From Aeoliella sp052161615 (GTDB lineage Bacteria; Planctomycetota; Planctomycetia; Pirellulales; Lacipirellulaceae): 64,000 nucleotides of DNA. Position 1 is the first letter of the stretch, and each line of letters begins with the position of its first letter. Positions 43,001-51,390 of this stretch are shown in pieces. The stretch lies in contig NZ_CP197417.1 of NCBI RefSeq assembly GCF_052161615.1, forward strand, positions 434,001 to 498,000. Reading direction: 5' to 3'. A model generated the notes under the pieces. That model was not told where the DNA came from and ran no database searches. It saw only the letters and a program-made list of their open reading frames with translations. A program made the translations under genes and the position numbers.

Positions 43001-43530
43001 TCGCGCGCCGAGGGTCGACGGTGGTTCTCTACGGGACTGAGTTTGCGCTCAATGGTGTCGATTTGACGGGCACCATGTCCCAAGGCGCGCCGCTACTCAT
43101 GACGACGCGCAATCGAACCCTGACCGGAACCTTCGCCGACGGATCGAGTTTTGATTTTCTCCTGCGAGCGAGCAGTTCGGCATTCGATGATCTGTTTGAG
43201 ACGGGAGTCAACTTCTCGCTAGTCGCCGTTCTGCCGGGCGACTTCAATAGCGACGGAGTGGTGAACCTCGCCGACTACAGTGTGTGGCGTGACAATCTGG
43301 GGACACTGGATGTCCAGCCCTTCACGCAGGGCGATGGCAATGGTGATGGGCTGGTGAGTGAATTGGACTACCAGGTTTGGAAATCCCGCTTCGGTGAAAG
43401 CTTCACGCCGGCGACAACTGCCGAGTTGCCGACCGCGTTGGTGCCCGAACCAACGGCGGTCTGGCTGCTCATGGCAGGCGTGGCACTGGCGGTGCCCCAT
43501 CGGCTTCGCCGAGCGACCTGGGGGGAGTGA
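40090..43530 (+). CDS. Giant secreted repeat protein with dockerin and PEP-CTERM anchor
   Basis: 1146 residues from the ATG at 40090 (signal peptide with basic TLRWK, then LLSAVWVTLAMIVVGD, cut after VEG); an in-frame GTG at 40051 would extend it. The body is built of short beta-turn units of the form xISGGTIGxxxxAxxGSxVxI, expected to fold as a right-handed beta-helix. A module GGEFRxNGxPIxGLxSPGD followed by SGTLADGxPxxF occurs four times (near bases 40565, 41117, 42127, 43036), three of them followed by LQVxxLPxxxxxIxVPxDx. A type-I-dockerin-like pair (FNSDGVVNLADYSVWRDNLG; GNGDGLVSELDYQVW) and the PEP-CTERM tail VPEPTAVWLLMAGVALAVP close the protein. It is a surface or sorted protein; no enzyme domain. 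Confidence 0.9.
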   Translation: MITLRWKSLLSAVWVTLAMIVVGDRVEGQFTTVVNLPPDPNIADNKWVLSGTQVNLGEGGSIGKNFRVGTSNVVNSNVELNVTGGTVGTGLEIYNGGVVNISGGTIGRDLYGHAGSTVTITGGTLEDFLMSSGSNLTLSGGRIGVDAQAMPGSNSRIIGGDFRLNGVPIAGLDSPGATVALQVPSGVVLSGTLLDGTPLISTRFYNWAATLTLEAATLPEVTPGVITLPTDATPAGVREGQTLIVDEGGVLPSSFFAGWGSQVEINGGQVGASFSVIGTDLVIRGGAIGSYARVFAGSQLEISGGEIDRGLYLDPGSVGIISGGILGEGLRAATGSQLTLVGGEFRIDGEPILGLESVGDALNFDVPDGATLSGTLADGSPIAFQTATPTAGRFGPGALRLQVAALPSRSDTPINVPDVDAPNGVREGETLILSDGGSLGNHFTALWGSTVVIDGGTVGQNFEALGANVTVNGGVFDSGFDALLGSHVTLNGGSLTERLTAHAGSYVHVAGLRFSGTVTLQPESEMLVSDGVLFKGIDIPDNCRVTITGGSISGDSQVLDGGELVIEGGSVSKLRALGTGVVTISGGRQAGLAEAGQNSTFRISGGSVGDRFRAFDNARVEISGGTVGADMNTSGASQIELTGGVIGESLSVGSGQFTFAGGAIGDGIDVNKGSKLLIQGGEFRLNGHLIEGLDSPGDTLMMPSVWAPAPIWGTTFSGILADGTPFIFNALDGDQFDLNTVELQVTDLPAVGAAIIRVPSDVAPKGLRSGQTLVVTSGGTIGDHFSVAPDAEVQVNGGVVGKDFEVVNSSVHVHNGTVGEGLDLFDGAQLVLDSGSIANDIELANGSVLTVNGGTVGSTRVSKDGRFVMSAGTLNGGLRLQGGQATIDGGSVNGLLQVELDSHLTISGGAVGSVQTAVSRVTVTGGSVERDAHAYTRSEWFITGGEFEGPFNANEQSEIAISGGTFTNRFLARRGSTVVLYGTEFALNGVDLTGTMSQGAPLLMTTRNRTLTGTFADGSSFDFLLRASSSAFDDLFETGVNFSLVAVLPGDFNSDGVVNLADYSVWRDNLGTLDVQPFTQGDGNGDGLVSELDYQVWKSRFGESFTPATTAELPTALVPEPTAVWLLMAGVALAVPHRLRRATWGE

Positions 43531-43845
43531 GGGGGGCTCGCGTTCCGCGTCTCTACCCCCTCGGTTTCTGCTCACGGCCCTGGGCTTACCGCACCTAATG
43601 ACTCAATTCGCTCTAACTCCTTACCCAGTTTAACTTTAACGATTTCGGTGGGTTTGCGCGCTGGGGTGAGTCTGCGGGGCGGTCCTTTGTTAGTTGACGC
43701 AGGGGGGGTAAACTTAATAGCTTTCGCGATTTAACCGCTTGCTGTCAAACAGTTTTCCGATTGTCGGGCGTTCCGGATTGCCGACACTAGGAATTTGCTC
43801 CCCACGCTATCCGCCCCGTAATACCTACGAAGAGTCCGCCCGCTG
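43531..43845. other. Intergenic region before lpdA
   Basis: A 315-base gap without a gene. A weak promoter-like pair TTGACG (43694-43699) and TTAATA/TAATAG (about 43714-43720) is spaced at 14-15 bp, below the optimum. No repeat family is evident. Confidence 0.4.
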
Positions 43846-45270
43846 ATGCATTCGCAAGTTGTCGTCCTTGGTGGTGGTCCCGGTGGCTACGCGGCCGCCT
43901 TTCTCGCAGCCGATCTCGGGATGGAGGTCGCGCTCGTTGAGGCCGACCCACGCCTGGGAGGAACCTGCCTGCTGCGTGGGTGTATTCCTTCCAAAGCGCT
44001 GCTGCACGTCGCCAAGATTCTGAGCGAGGCCGAGGAGATGGCCGAGTGGGGCATCGAGTTCTCCAAGCCGACGGTCAATGTCGACAAAGTGCGTGCCCGC
44101 AAAGAGAAAGTGATCGAGACGCTCTCTGGCGGTCTCGCGCAGCTAGCAAGCCGTCGCAAAGTCAAACGCATTCATGCCCGCGGTGTGTTTGTCGATTCGA
44201 ACACGCTGGAACTCGAAGGGGGCGATTCGGCTACCTACGAGAGCACGCGGCTGACGTTCGACCACTGCATCCTGGCGACCGGATCGGTACCGGCGATGCC
44301 CAAGGTGTTTGACATTGGTTCGCCCCGCGTGATGGATTCGACCGGCGCGCTGGCTCTACAGGATATTCCTGACACGATGCTGGTCGTCGGCGGTGGTTAT
44401 ATTGGTCTCGAGATGGGGACCGTGTACGCCGAACTTGGCTCGAAGGTTTCGGTAGTCGAGCTGACCGATGGCCTGCTCCCCGGTGCCGATCGCGACCTGG
44501 TGAAGCCGCTAGAGAAGCGAGTTCGCGAGCGTTTCCACGCCGTCCATTTGGGCACCAAAGTTGTCGGTCTCAAGGACGTTGGCGATGCGGTCGAGGTGGA
44601 GCTCGATGGCCCCGAAATGAAGGGTGGCCACAAGTACGACCGCGTGCTGATCTCGATTGGTCGTCGACCGGTGTCGGGTGGATTTGGCCTCGAGAATACG
44701 AAGGTCACGATCAACGAGCGCGGCTTTGTCGAGGTCGACGAGCAGCAGCGGACCAGCGACCCCGCGATCCTGGCGATTGGCGACGTGGTGGGCGACCCGA
44801 TGCTGGCGCACAAGGCGTCGGCCGAAGGGAAAGTGGCAGCTGAAGTGTTGGCGGGCGAGTCGGTGGCGTTCGAACCGGCGGCGATTCCTGCCGTGGTATT
44901 CACGGATCCCGAAATCGCTTGGGCCGGGCTCACTGCCGATCAGGCGAAGGCGCAGGACCGGAAGGTGTCGATCGCCATGTACCCGTGGCAAGCAAGCGGC
45001 CGCGCGACGGCCAACGGCCGGACCGATGGCCTGACGAAGTGGCTGATCGACCCGGAGACCGATCGCGTGCTGGGCTGTGGCATCGTGGGCCAAGGTGCCG
45101 GCGAACTGATCGCTGAGGCCGTGCTGGCCATCGAGATGGGCTGCCAGATGCGCGACGTCGCCGAGACCATCCACCCTCACCCAACGCTCAGCGAGACCGT
45201 GGCGTTCGCCGGCGAGGTGCACCTGGGGACAGCCACCGAGATCTACAAACCAAAGCGTAAAAAAGATTAA
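43846..45270 (+). CDS. lpdA: Dihydrolipoyl dehydrogenase (E3)
   Basis: 474 residues, normal length. FAD fold begins VVVLGGGPGGYAAAFLAADL. The redox disulfide is C41/C46 in GGTCLLRGCIPSK. NAD fold: VVGGGYIGLEMGTVYAELGS; second FAD contact AILAIGDVVGDPMLAHKASA. The catalytic His-Glu end is HPHPTLSE. It reoxidises dihydrolipoamide of the E2 subunit, passing electrons to NAD+. First of three genes of the pyruvate dehydrogenase complex, followed by aceE and aceF; the 207-base gap to aceE holds inverted repeats. Confidence 0.96.
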   Translation: MHSQVVVLGGGPGGYAAAFLAADLGMEVALVEADPRLGGTCLLRGCIPSKALLHVAKILSEAEEMAEWGIEFSKPTVNVDKVRARKEKVIETLSGGLAQLASRRKVKRIHARGVFVDSNTLELEGGDSATYESTRLTFDHCILATGSVPAMPKVFDIGSPRVMDSTGALALQDIPDTMLVVGGGYIGLEMGTVYAELGSKVSVVELTDGLLPGADRDLVKPLEKRVRERFHAVHLGTKVVGLKDVGDAVEVELDGPEMKGGHKYDRVLISIGRRPVSGGFGLENTKVTINERGFVEVDEQQRTSDPAILAIGDVVGDPMLAHKASAEGKVAAEVLAGESVAFEPAAIPAVVFTDPEIAWAGLTADQAKAQDRKVSIAMYPWQASGRATANGRTDGLTKWLIDPETDRVLGCGIVGQGAGELIAEAVLAIEMGCQMRDVAETIHPHPTLSETVAFAGEVHLGTATEIYKPKRKKD

Positions 45271-45292
45271 GTAGCGCAAAAAAGACTAAGAC

Positions 45293-45454
45293 TCACCACA
45301 GAGGCCACTGAGTACACGGAGAGAAGGAAGAAGAGTTGGGAACACTAATCTGCGCTAATAAACACTAATGAAAGAAAAGATTAGTGAGGATTAGCGAAGA
45401 TTAGTGTTCCAAGAACGGCACCCTCTCTGTGTCCTCTGTGCTCTCCGTGGTTAC
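45293..45454. repeat. Nested inverted repeats between lpdA and aceE
   Basis: The outer pair is CACCACAGAGGCCACTGAGT and following (45293-45325) with its inverse ending CTCTCCGTGGTT (45422-45454). Inside it is GGGAACACTAATCTGCGCTA with AT (45338-45360) and its inverse ATTAGCGAAGATTAGTGTTC with C (45390-45410). The inner type (family F) also occurs at 39007-39037. The outer type resembles an in-frame segment of the M56 fusion gene. A palindrome inside a palindrome suggests stepwise insertion. Confidence 0.8.
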
Positions 45455-45477
45455 CACGCGGATCGAGGAACGTAACC

Positions 45478-48210
45478 ATGGCAACCGTCGATATGAAAAA
45501 CTACAACTCGCCAATTCCGGACGACAGCGATCCGACGGAAACCGCCGAATGGCTCGAGTCGCTCGATTATGTGCTGGAGCACAAAGGCCCCGACCGAGTG
45601 AAGCAGATTCTCGCGGCGCTCGAAGAGGCCGCGTATCGCCATGACGTGGAGTTGCCGTTCACAGCGACGACGCCGTACGTCAACACGATCAAGCGCGCCG
45701 AGCAGCCAGCGTATCCGGGCGACCGCGAGATGGAGCGTCGCATCAAGAGCTACGTTCGCTGGAACGCAATGGCGATGGTGACACGGGCGAATCGTCACGC
45801 TGCGTCGCCGGGTGGCCACATCTCGACGTTCGCTTCGAGCGCGACCTTGTACGAAGTAGCGCAGAATCACTTCTTCAAGGGTCGTGGCGAGAGTGGATTC
45901 GGTGGCGATCAGATTTACTTCCAAGGCCACGCCGCGCCGGGCATGTACTCGCGGGCGTACCTCGAAGGTCGATTGACCGAACAGAATCTGATCAATTTCC
46001 GCCGCGAATTGTCGGCCGGGGGCGGTTTGAGTTCGTACCCCCATCCGTGGTTGATGCCCAAGTTCTGGGAATTTCCGACCGTGTCGATGGGCCTTGCGCC
46101 GATCATGGCCATCTACCAAGCGCGGTTTAACGAGTACCTGACCGACCGGGGACTCGCCGACCTGTCGCAGAAGCACGTGTGGGCGTTCCTTGGCGACGGC
46201 GAATGCGACGAGCCCGAAACGCTGGGTGCCATTTCGCTGGCCTCGCGCGAGCAGCTGCAGAATTTGATCTTCGTGATCAACTGCAACCTGCAGCGGCTCG
46301 ACGGTCCGGTACGTGGCAACGGCAAAATCATCCAGGAGCTGGAAGGGACGTTCCGCGGCGCCGGCTGGAACGTGATCAAGGTCATCTGGGGTGGCGACTG
46401 GGATCCCCTGCTAGAGAAGGACACCGAAGGGGTACTCGCCAATCGGATGATGGAAATCGTCGATGGTCAGTACCAAAAGTACTCGGTGTCGCCGGGTAGT
46501 TACATCCGCGAGCACTTCTTCGGCGTCGATCCTCGACTGACGAAGATGGTGAAGAACTACTCGGACGAGAAGCTGCTGAAGATGCGTCGCGGTGGCCACG
46601 ACCCTGAGAAGGTCTACGCTGCCTACCATCGCGCCGTGAATCTGAAGAATGGCAAGCCGACCGTCGTGATCGCCAAGACCATCAAGGGCTACGGCACGGG
46701 CGAGGGTGGCGAAGGCCGGAACATTACGCACAACAACAAGAAGCTAAACGAGCAGGAACTTCGCGAGTTCCGCACTCGATTTGGCATTCCGATTTCGGAC
46801 GAGCGAGTGGCCGAGGCCCCGTTCTACCGTCCGCCGGAAGATAGCCCCGAGATGCAGTACATGCGCGAGCGTCGCGAGGCGCTGGGTGGTTTTGTGCCTT
46901 CGCGAAATAGCTCGAAGTGCTCGATTCCGGTGCCGGCGCTACCCGACTACGAGAAAACCATCAGTCAAAAGATGGTGTCGAAGGGTGAGGGCAAGGAGTT
47001 GTCCACGACGATGGGCTTCGTCCGCTTGCTGACCGATCTCTTGCGTGACAAAGAGATGGGTAAGTTCATCGTACCAATCGTGCCCGACGAGTCGCGGACC
47101 TTTGGTATGGAAGGCCTGTTCCGTCAGGTAGGCATCTACGCCCACGCGGGCCAGCTCTACGAGCCGGCCGACGCAGGCGATATTTCCTACTACAAGGAAG
47201 CCAAGGACGGCCAGTTGCTGGAAGAGGGTATCACCGAAGCGGGTAGCATGAGCTCGTTCAACGCGGCGGGCACCTCGTACAGCTCGCACGGCGTGCCGAT
47301 GATCCCGATGTACATCTATTACTCGATGTTCGGGTTCCAGCGCGTGGGCGACCTCATTTGGGCCGCCGCCGACATGCGTGCCAAAGGGTTCCTCTTGGGG
47401 GGCACGGCAGGTCGCACCACGCTCAACGGCGAAGGCCTGCAGCATCAAGATGGCCACAGCTTGGTGAACGCGATGGCATTCCCGACCGTGCGTGCCTACG
47501 ACCCGGCGTACAACTACGAGACGGCCGTCATCATCTTCCACGGCATGAAGCGGATGTACGTCGACAACGACACGTGCATCTACTACCTGATGCTCGAGAA
47601 CGAAAACTACATGATGCCCGAAATGCCCGCTGGCCCGGATGGCAACATCCTGCCAGAGGTCGAAGAGGGCATCATCAAGGGCATGTACAAGGTGAGCCCG
47701 GCTGCGAAGAAGCTGAAGCACCACGTCCAGCTGTTTGGCAGCGGTGCGATCCTTCGCGGCGTGCTCGATGCTCAAAAGCTGCTTGCCGAGAAGTACGACA
47801 TTTCGTCGGACGTGTGGAGCGTGACCAGCTACACCGAACTACGCCGCGAGGCGCAGGAGTGCCGGCGATGGAACATGCTACACCCAGACGCCGAGCCGCG
47901 GGTGAGCTTCCTGGAGAAGCAGATCGCGGGGCTCGATGGTCCGTTCATCGCCGCAAGCGACTACATGCGGGCGCTGGCCGAGCAGATCGACCCGTGGGTC
48001 CCGGGTGGCATCTTTGCATTGGGTACCGACGGAATGGGCCGGAGCGAAAGCCGCGAGGCACTGCGTCGGCACTTCGAGGTGGACGCGGAGTTCGTGACTT
48101 TGGCGACCATCGATCAACTGAAGCAGCGAGGTGCAGACGTGCCGGCGCTTGCGAAGGTGATCGAAGAGCTGGGGATCGACCCCGACAAGCAATCGGCGCT
48201 TTATGCGTAA
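45478..48210 (+). CDS. aceE: Pyruvate dehydrogenase E1, homodimeric type
   Basis: 910 residues, matching the single-chain E1 of Gammaproteobacteria-type complexes. SPGGHISTFASSATLYEVAQ is the N-terminal thiamine-diphosphate region. The TPP motif GDGECDEPETLGAISLASRE is followed by NLIFVINCNLQRLDGPVRGN. The middle has GTAGRTTLNGEGLQHQDGHS, and the C-terminal part WVPGGIFALGTDGMGRSESR and LRRHFEVDAEFVTLATIDQL. It decarboxylates pyruvate and reductively acetylates E2 lipoate. Start ATG 45478 follows AACC with no strong site. Gene order lpdA-aceE-aceF on one strand. Confidence 0.96.
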   Translation: MATVDMKNYNSPIPDDSDPTETAEWLESLDYVLEHKGPDRVKQILAALEEAAYRHDVELPFTATTPYVNTIKRAEQPAYPGDREMERRIKSYVRWNAMAMVTRANRHAASPGGHISTFASSATLYEVAQNHFFKGRGESGFGGDQIYFQGHAAPGMYSRAYLEGRLTEQNLINFRRELSAGGGLSSYPHPWLMPKFWEFPTVSMGLAPIMAIYQARFNEYLTDRGLADLSQKHVWAFLGDGECDEPETLGAISLASREQLQNLIFVINCNLQRLDGPVRGNGKIIQELEGTFRGAGWNVIKVIWGGDWDPLLEKDTEGVLANRMMEIVDGQYQKYSVSPGSYIREHFFGVDPRLTKMVKNYSDEKLLKMRRGGHDPEKVYAAYHRAVNLKNGKPTVVIAKTIKGYGTGEGGEGRNITHNNKKLNEQELREFRTRFGIPISDERVAEAPFYRPPEDSPEMQYMRERREALGGFVPSRNSSKCSIPVPALPDYEKTISQKMVSKGEGKELSTTMGFVRLLTDLLRDKEMGKFIVPIVPDESRTFGMEGLFRQVGIYAHAGQLYEPADAGDISYYKEAKDGQLLEEGITEAGSMSSFNAAGTSYSSHGVPMIPMYIYYSMFGFQRVGDLIWAAADMRAKGFLLGGTAGRTTLNGEGLQHQDGHSLVNAMAFPTVRAYDPAYNYETAVIIFHGMKRMYVDNDTCIYYLMLENENYMMPEMPAGPDGNILPEVEEGIIKGMYKVSPAAKKLKHHVQLFGSGAILRGVLDAQKLLAEKYDISSDVWSVTSYTELRREAQECRRWNMLHPDAEPRVSFLEKQIAGLDGPFIAASDYMRALAEQIDPWVPGGIFALGTDGMGRSESREALRRHFEVDAEFVTLATIDQLKQRGADVPALAKVIEELGIDPDKQSALYA

Positions 48211-48425
48211 GAGTACCTCCATACTCCGTATGGAGAAGCCACTTCGAATAGCGGGTGGCCAGAGATAACAGCAGAAGTAAGTGAGCGTCGCTTGATTCTT
48301 CTCCACACGGAGTGTGGAGGTACTATGGGGATCACCTGCGACACTTCGACAGCAACTGAATTAGCAAAAATTCCAGATGATTCTTCTCCACACGGAGTGT
48401 GGAGGTACTATGCGGGCACACGAAC
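48211..48425. repeat. Three family-C hairpin repeats between aceE and aceF
   Basis: Copies at 48211-48240 (inverted), 48294-48326 and 48379-48411. The core is CTCCAYAC-GGA-GTRTGGAG. The first copy is CTCCATAC/GTATGGAG and the others CTCCACAC/GTGTGGAG, so the T-A pair changes to C-G without loss of pairing. Each ends with GGTACTAT, and the two right-hand copies carry a Shine-Dalgarno-like GGAGG three to four bases before ATG. The first two are 116 bases apart end to end, the same span as the pair at 58014-58129. Irregular spacing rules out a CRISPR array. Confidence 0.85.
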
Positions 48426-49838
48426 ATGGCAACTGAAATCACCCTTCCTCATCTTGGCGAAAACATCGACTCGGGCGACGTGCTGTCGATCCTGGTGTCC
48501 GAAGGCGACTCGGTCGAGAAGGACCAAGACCTTTTGGAGATCGAAACCGACAAGGCAACGGCCGCCGTGCCGAGCCCCGAGGCGGGGACGATCGTCAAGA
48601 TTCTGGTGTCCGAAGGCGACACCGTGAACGTCGGCGCGCCGATCTTTGAGATTGAATCGGGCGGTGGGGGAGCGAAGGCCAAGTCGGAGCCCAAGAAGGA
48701 AGAGAAGAAGCCCGAGCCTAAGAAAGAAGAAGCGAAATCGGAGCCCAAAAAGTCCGGGGGCGGGGACGCCCCGGCTCGCACGGAAGAGGAAGACGAGCCT
48801 AAGGAAGATAAGAAGAAGCCGGCAGCCAAGAAGGCCGCTGAGCCCGAGCCCGAAGACGACGAGGAAGAAGCAGCCCCCGCAGCGAAGGCGCCGAAGTCGG
48901 CCACTCCGACCTCCGGGACGCCGGGCGATGGCGTAGCGAGCGCGGCGGCGGGGCCCAGTGTTCGCCGACTGGCTCGCGAACTAGGCGTCGATCTGCGTCG
49001 CGTGCGCCCCAGTGGTAACGCTGGTCGCATCACCGAAGACGACGTACGGGCTCACGTTCGCAAAGCGCAGGCGCAAGCCGCTTCGCAGGTATCGAGTGGT
49101 GTCACGCCACCGGGCTCGCCCGACTCCGATGGCCAAGGTGCCGTGCGGATCGAGAAGATGAGCCGGATGCGAAAGACGATCGCGGCGAACATGGTGGCGA
49201 GCTACTCGAACATTCCGCAGCTCACCAACTTCGACGACGTCGATGTCACAGAACTCGAAGACATTCGTGTGCAGTCGAAGGACGATTACGCCAAGCGTGG
49301 TCTCAAGCTGTCGCAGATGCCGTTCCTGATCAAGGCAATCGCGTCGAGCCTCAAGCTGCACCCGATCGTCAACGCCTCGGTCGACATGGAGGCGGGTAAC
49401 GTCATCTACAAGGAGTACGTCAACATCGGAATCGCGGTCGACACCGATCGCGGGCTGATGGTGCCGGTGCTGCGTGATGCCGATCGGTTGTCGATTTCGC
49501 AGATCGCGAAGGAGATGGACCGCCTGATCACCGCCGCCCGCGAAGGCACCTTGTCCATCGAAGAGATGCGAGGTGGCACTTTCACCATCAGCAACATGGG
49601 CGCGGTCGGCGGCACCTACTCGACGCCAATCATCAATCCGCCGGAAGTGGCGATCCTGCTGGTAGGCCGCAGCCGCATGCTGCCGACGATTGTCGACGAC
49701 GCGATCGAAGCTCGGCTGATCATGCCACTGTCGCTGACCTACGACCATCGCGTGGTCGACGGGGCTGACGCCGCTCGGTTTGTGAACGACGTGAAGGGCT
49801 TCCTGTCTGCCCCGGGTCGATTGCTGCTGGCGCCGTAG
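48426..49838 (+). CDS. aceF: Dihydrolipoyllysine-residue acetyltransferase (E2)
   Basis: 470 residues from the ATG at 48426; the upstream frame from 48399 begins in a repeat. One lipoyl domain (1-80, Lys43 in IETDKATAAVPSP) is followed by a Lys/Glu/Pro-rich linker (about 80-175), an E3/E1-binding peripheral domain (SVRRLARELGVDLRRVRPSG with RITEDDV) and the catalytic domain (IEKMSRMRKTIAANMVASYS to DHRVVDGADAARF, with the His-x3-Asp-Gly active site). Only one lipoyl domain is present. The linker contains KSGGGDAPARTEE encoded by a GC-rich palindrome-like stretch (about 48759-48786) that resembles an intergenic repeat. It transfers acetyl groups to CoA. Confidence 0.95.
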   Translation: MATEITLPHLGENIDSGDVLSILVSEGDSVEKDQDLLEIETDKATAAVPSPEAGTIVKILVSEGDTVNVGAPIFEIESGGGGAKAKSEPKKEEKKPEPKKEEAKSEPKKSGGGDAPARTEEEDEPKEDKKKPAAKKAAEPEPEDDEEEAAPAAKAPKSATPTSGTPGDGVASAAAGPSVRRLARELGVDLRRVRPSGNAGRITEDDVRAHVRKAQAQAASQVSSGVTPPGSPDSDGQGAVRIEKMSRMRKTIAANMVASYSNIPQLTNFDDVDVTELEDIRVQSKDDYAKRGLKLSQMPFLIKAIASSLKLHPIVNASVDMEAGNVIYKEYVNIGIAVDTDRGLMVPVLRDADRLSISQIAKEMDRLITAAREGTLSIEEMRGGTFTISNMGAVGGTYSTPIINPPEVAILLVGRSRMLPTIVDDAIEARLIMPLSLTYDHRVVDGADAARFVNDVKGFLSAPGRLLLAP

Positions 49839-49894
49839 GGCTGGCCGGCGTGGTATAATGAGATAGCCCATCCGCCACGCCTGGGAGGTAACTC

Positions 49895-50518
49895 ATGGCC
49901 ACCGAAACACTGGTGTTCGAGACATTCGATCAAACCACTCCGCACACGACCCTCGGGCCGTACTCGGACGAGGACTACCTGCAATTGCCCGAAGGGGAGC
50001 GGGTAGAACTCTTAAGGGGGAGACTGATCATGATGTCGCCAGCACCGAGGCCGAGGCACCAATTCATTGGCGTGCTGCTGTGGCGGGCTTTGAACGAAGC
50101 GGCCGTTTCGATTGGCGGCATTGCATTGCCGGCACCGGTGGATGTGAAGCTTGACCAGTACACGGTCCTTCAGCCGGACGTGGTGTATCTTCGCCCGGAT
50201 CATGTCCATCAGATTCGAGATAGGATCTACGGTGCGCCTGATCTACTGGTAGAGGTTCTTTCGCCTTCGACGACCAGGCGAGATCGCGTTGAGAAGCTCG
50301 ATCTTTACGCGACGGCACGGGTTCCGGAGTACTGGATTGTCGACCCGCGGTCGCAGGTCATCGAGTTTCACGTGCTCGACGGCCCCAGCTATCGCGTGAC
50401 CGCGAAGGCCTCCGGTGAGTATCAGTCGCCGCAGTTTGCGGAAGTAGAGCTCGACATCACGGCATTCTGGCAGGAAGTTGATCAGCGACTGCCGCCTAGT
50501 GCGACGGACGGCGAGTAG
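49895..50518 (+). CDS. Uma2-family (DUF820) nuclease-fold protein
   Basis: 207 residues; GGGAGGTAACTC before the ATG is a good ribosome binding site. The fold core is LPEGERVELLRGRLIMMSP, then LQPDVVYLRPDH (the PD of the PD-(D/E)xK fold) and PDLLVEVLSPSTTRRDRVEK, with LYATARVPEYWIVDPRSQVI. Uma2/DUF820 proteins are abundant in cyanobacteria and planctomycetes and have an unresolved role, perhaps as restriction-type nucleases. TATAAT at 49855-49860 may serve as a -10 box but I see no good -35. It is not part of the pdh function. Confidence 0.9.
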   Translation: MATETLVFETFDQTTPHTTLGPYSDEDYLQLPEGERVELLRGRLIMMSPAPRPRHQFIGVLLWRALNEAAVSIGGIALPAPVDVKLDQYTVLQPDVVYLRPDHVHQIRDRIYGAPDLLVEVLSPSTTRRDRVEKLDLYATARVPEYWIVDPRSQVIEFHVLDGPSYRVTAKASGEYQSPQFAEVELDITAFWQEVDQRLPPSATDGE

Positions 50519-50591
50519 GCTCGTCACCGGGGTGCCAGCGTTCTACAGTTCCTAGGTCACCCAACATTTTGGATACTCTCGGAACCGTTCG

Positions 50592-51251
50592 ATGAACTCG
50601 GCAGCCCTGAACCTCCCCCCCGACCGCGTTGCGACACCCGCCAAGTCGCCCAACTCGACGCGCGATCTCGTCGTGCTGATCCACGGTATCGCCTCGAGCA
50701 AGTACTTCCTGGCACCGCTCGGTCGCCGATTGCGGGCGATGGATTTTGATACGCAGCTGCATACTTATTTCACGCTGCGTGGTTCGATACGAGACATTGG
50801 TTGTCGGTTTGCCGCGAAGTTGCATCGGCTAGCGGAGCAAAACCCGGATCGCAAAATTCACGTTGTCGCGCACAGCATGGGAAGCATCGTCACTCGGTGC
50901 GCGGTGCTCGCAGGTGTGCCTGACAATCTGGGCCGGATTGTGATGGTCGGTCCGCCGAATCGCGGTTCGCACATGGCGCGGAAGATGGCACCTTACTACG
51001 GTTGGTTGTCGTCGACGCTTTGCGAATTGTCCGACGTTCCCGAGAGTTTCGTCAACGCGCTTCCCCTGGCGGTGGATCGCCATGACGTGGGGATCGTAAC
51101 GGCCGCCGCCGACTATCTGGTGCCTGCCGAGTCGACGCTACTCGACACCTACGCCGATCACATTACGTTGCCAGGTTTGCACGTCAGCGTGCTGTGGAAG
51201 AAAGAGACGGCTGGGCACGTTGCGAACTTCCTGCGGACAGGGAAATTCTAG
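50592..51251 (+). CDS. Alpha/beta hydrolase (lipase/esterase-like)
   Basis: 219 residues. VVLIHGIASSKYFL is the oxyanion strand-loop and VVAHSMGSIVTRCAV carries the nucleophile Ser96 (G-x-S-x-G variant HSMGS). The family position for the acid is not certain; the last His is in LHVSVLWKKETAGHVANFL. No signal peptide, so cytoplasmic. Possible substrates are short acyl esters or lipids. It is followed by a small hairpin repeat at 51265-51288 and the family-A variant at 51351. Confidence 0.85.
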   Translation: MNSAALNLPPDRVATPAKSPNSTRDLVVLIHGIASSKYFLAPLGRRLRAMDFDTQLHTYFTLRGSIRDIGCRFAAKLHRLAEQNPDRKIHVVAHSMGSIVTRCAVLAGVPDNLGRIVMVGPPNRGSHMARKMAPYYGWLSSTLCELSDVPESFVNALPLAVDRHDVGIVTAAADYLVPAESTLLDTYADHITLPGLHVSVLWKKETAGHVANFLRTGKF

Positions 51252-51264
51252 TTCGATTCAATAT

Positions 51265-51376
51265 CCGGACCGCCACGCGGTCCGCGACATTCACTTGCGA
51301 TTCGAGTCGCATTGCTTCGCGGGGGTAGGCGTAGCTAGCAACGCTGAAGGCTCCGGGGACTAACGCCCCCGGCTCG
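51265..51376. repeat. Hairpin repeat (GGACCG variant) and family-A-like arm
   Basis: 51265-51288 is the second copy of the GGACC hairpin at 5911-5935 with a compensatory pair change. 51351-51376, CTCCGGGGACTAACGCCCCC with GGCTCG, is a variant arm of family A. Both lie between the hydrolase and the site-2 protease. Confidence 0.65.
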
Positions 51377-51390
51377 ATGAGAAGGACGCC

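Noticed and set aside
43694..43720. Promoter for lpdA
   Set aside because: TTGACG is good but the -10 candidate is at 14-15 bp, so I record it only in the intergenic note.
48211..48411. Possible CRISPR array
   Set aside because: Only three copies, unequal spacing, different orientations, palindromic and present elsewhere singly; no cas genes.
48292..48627. Short frame starting at the ATG in the second family-C repeat upstream of aceF
   Set aside because: It overlaps the aceF lipoyl domain out of frame and gives an unrelated protein; the GGAGG-ATG arrangement comes from the repeat.
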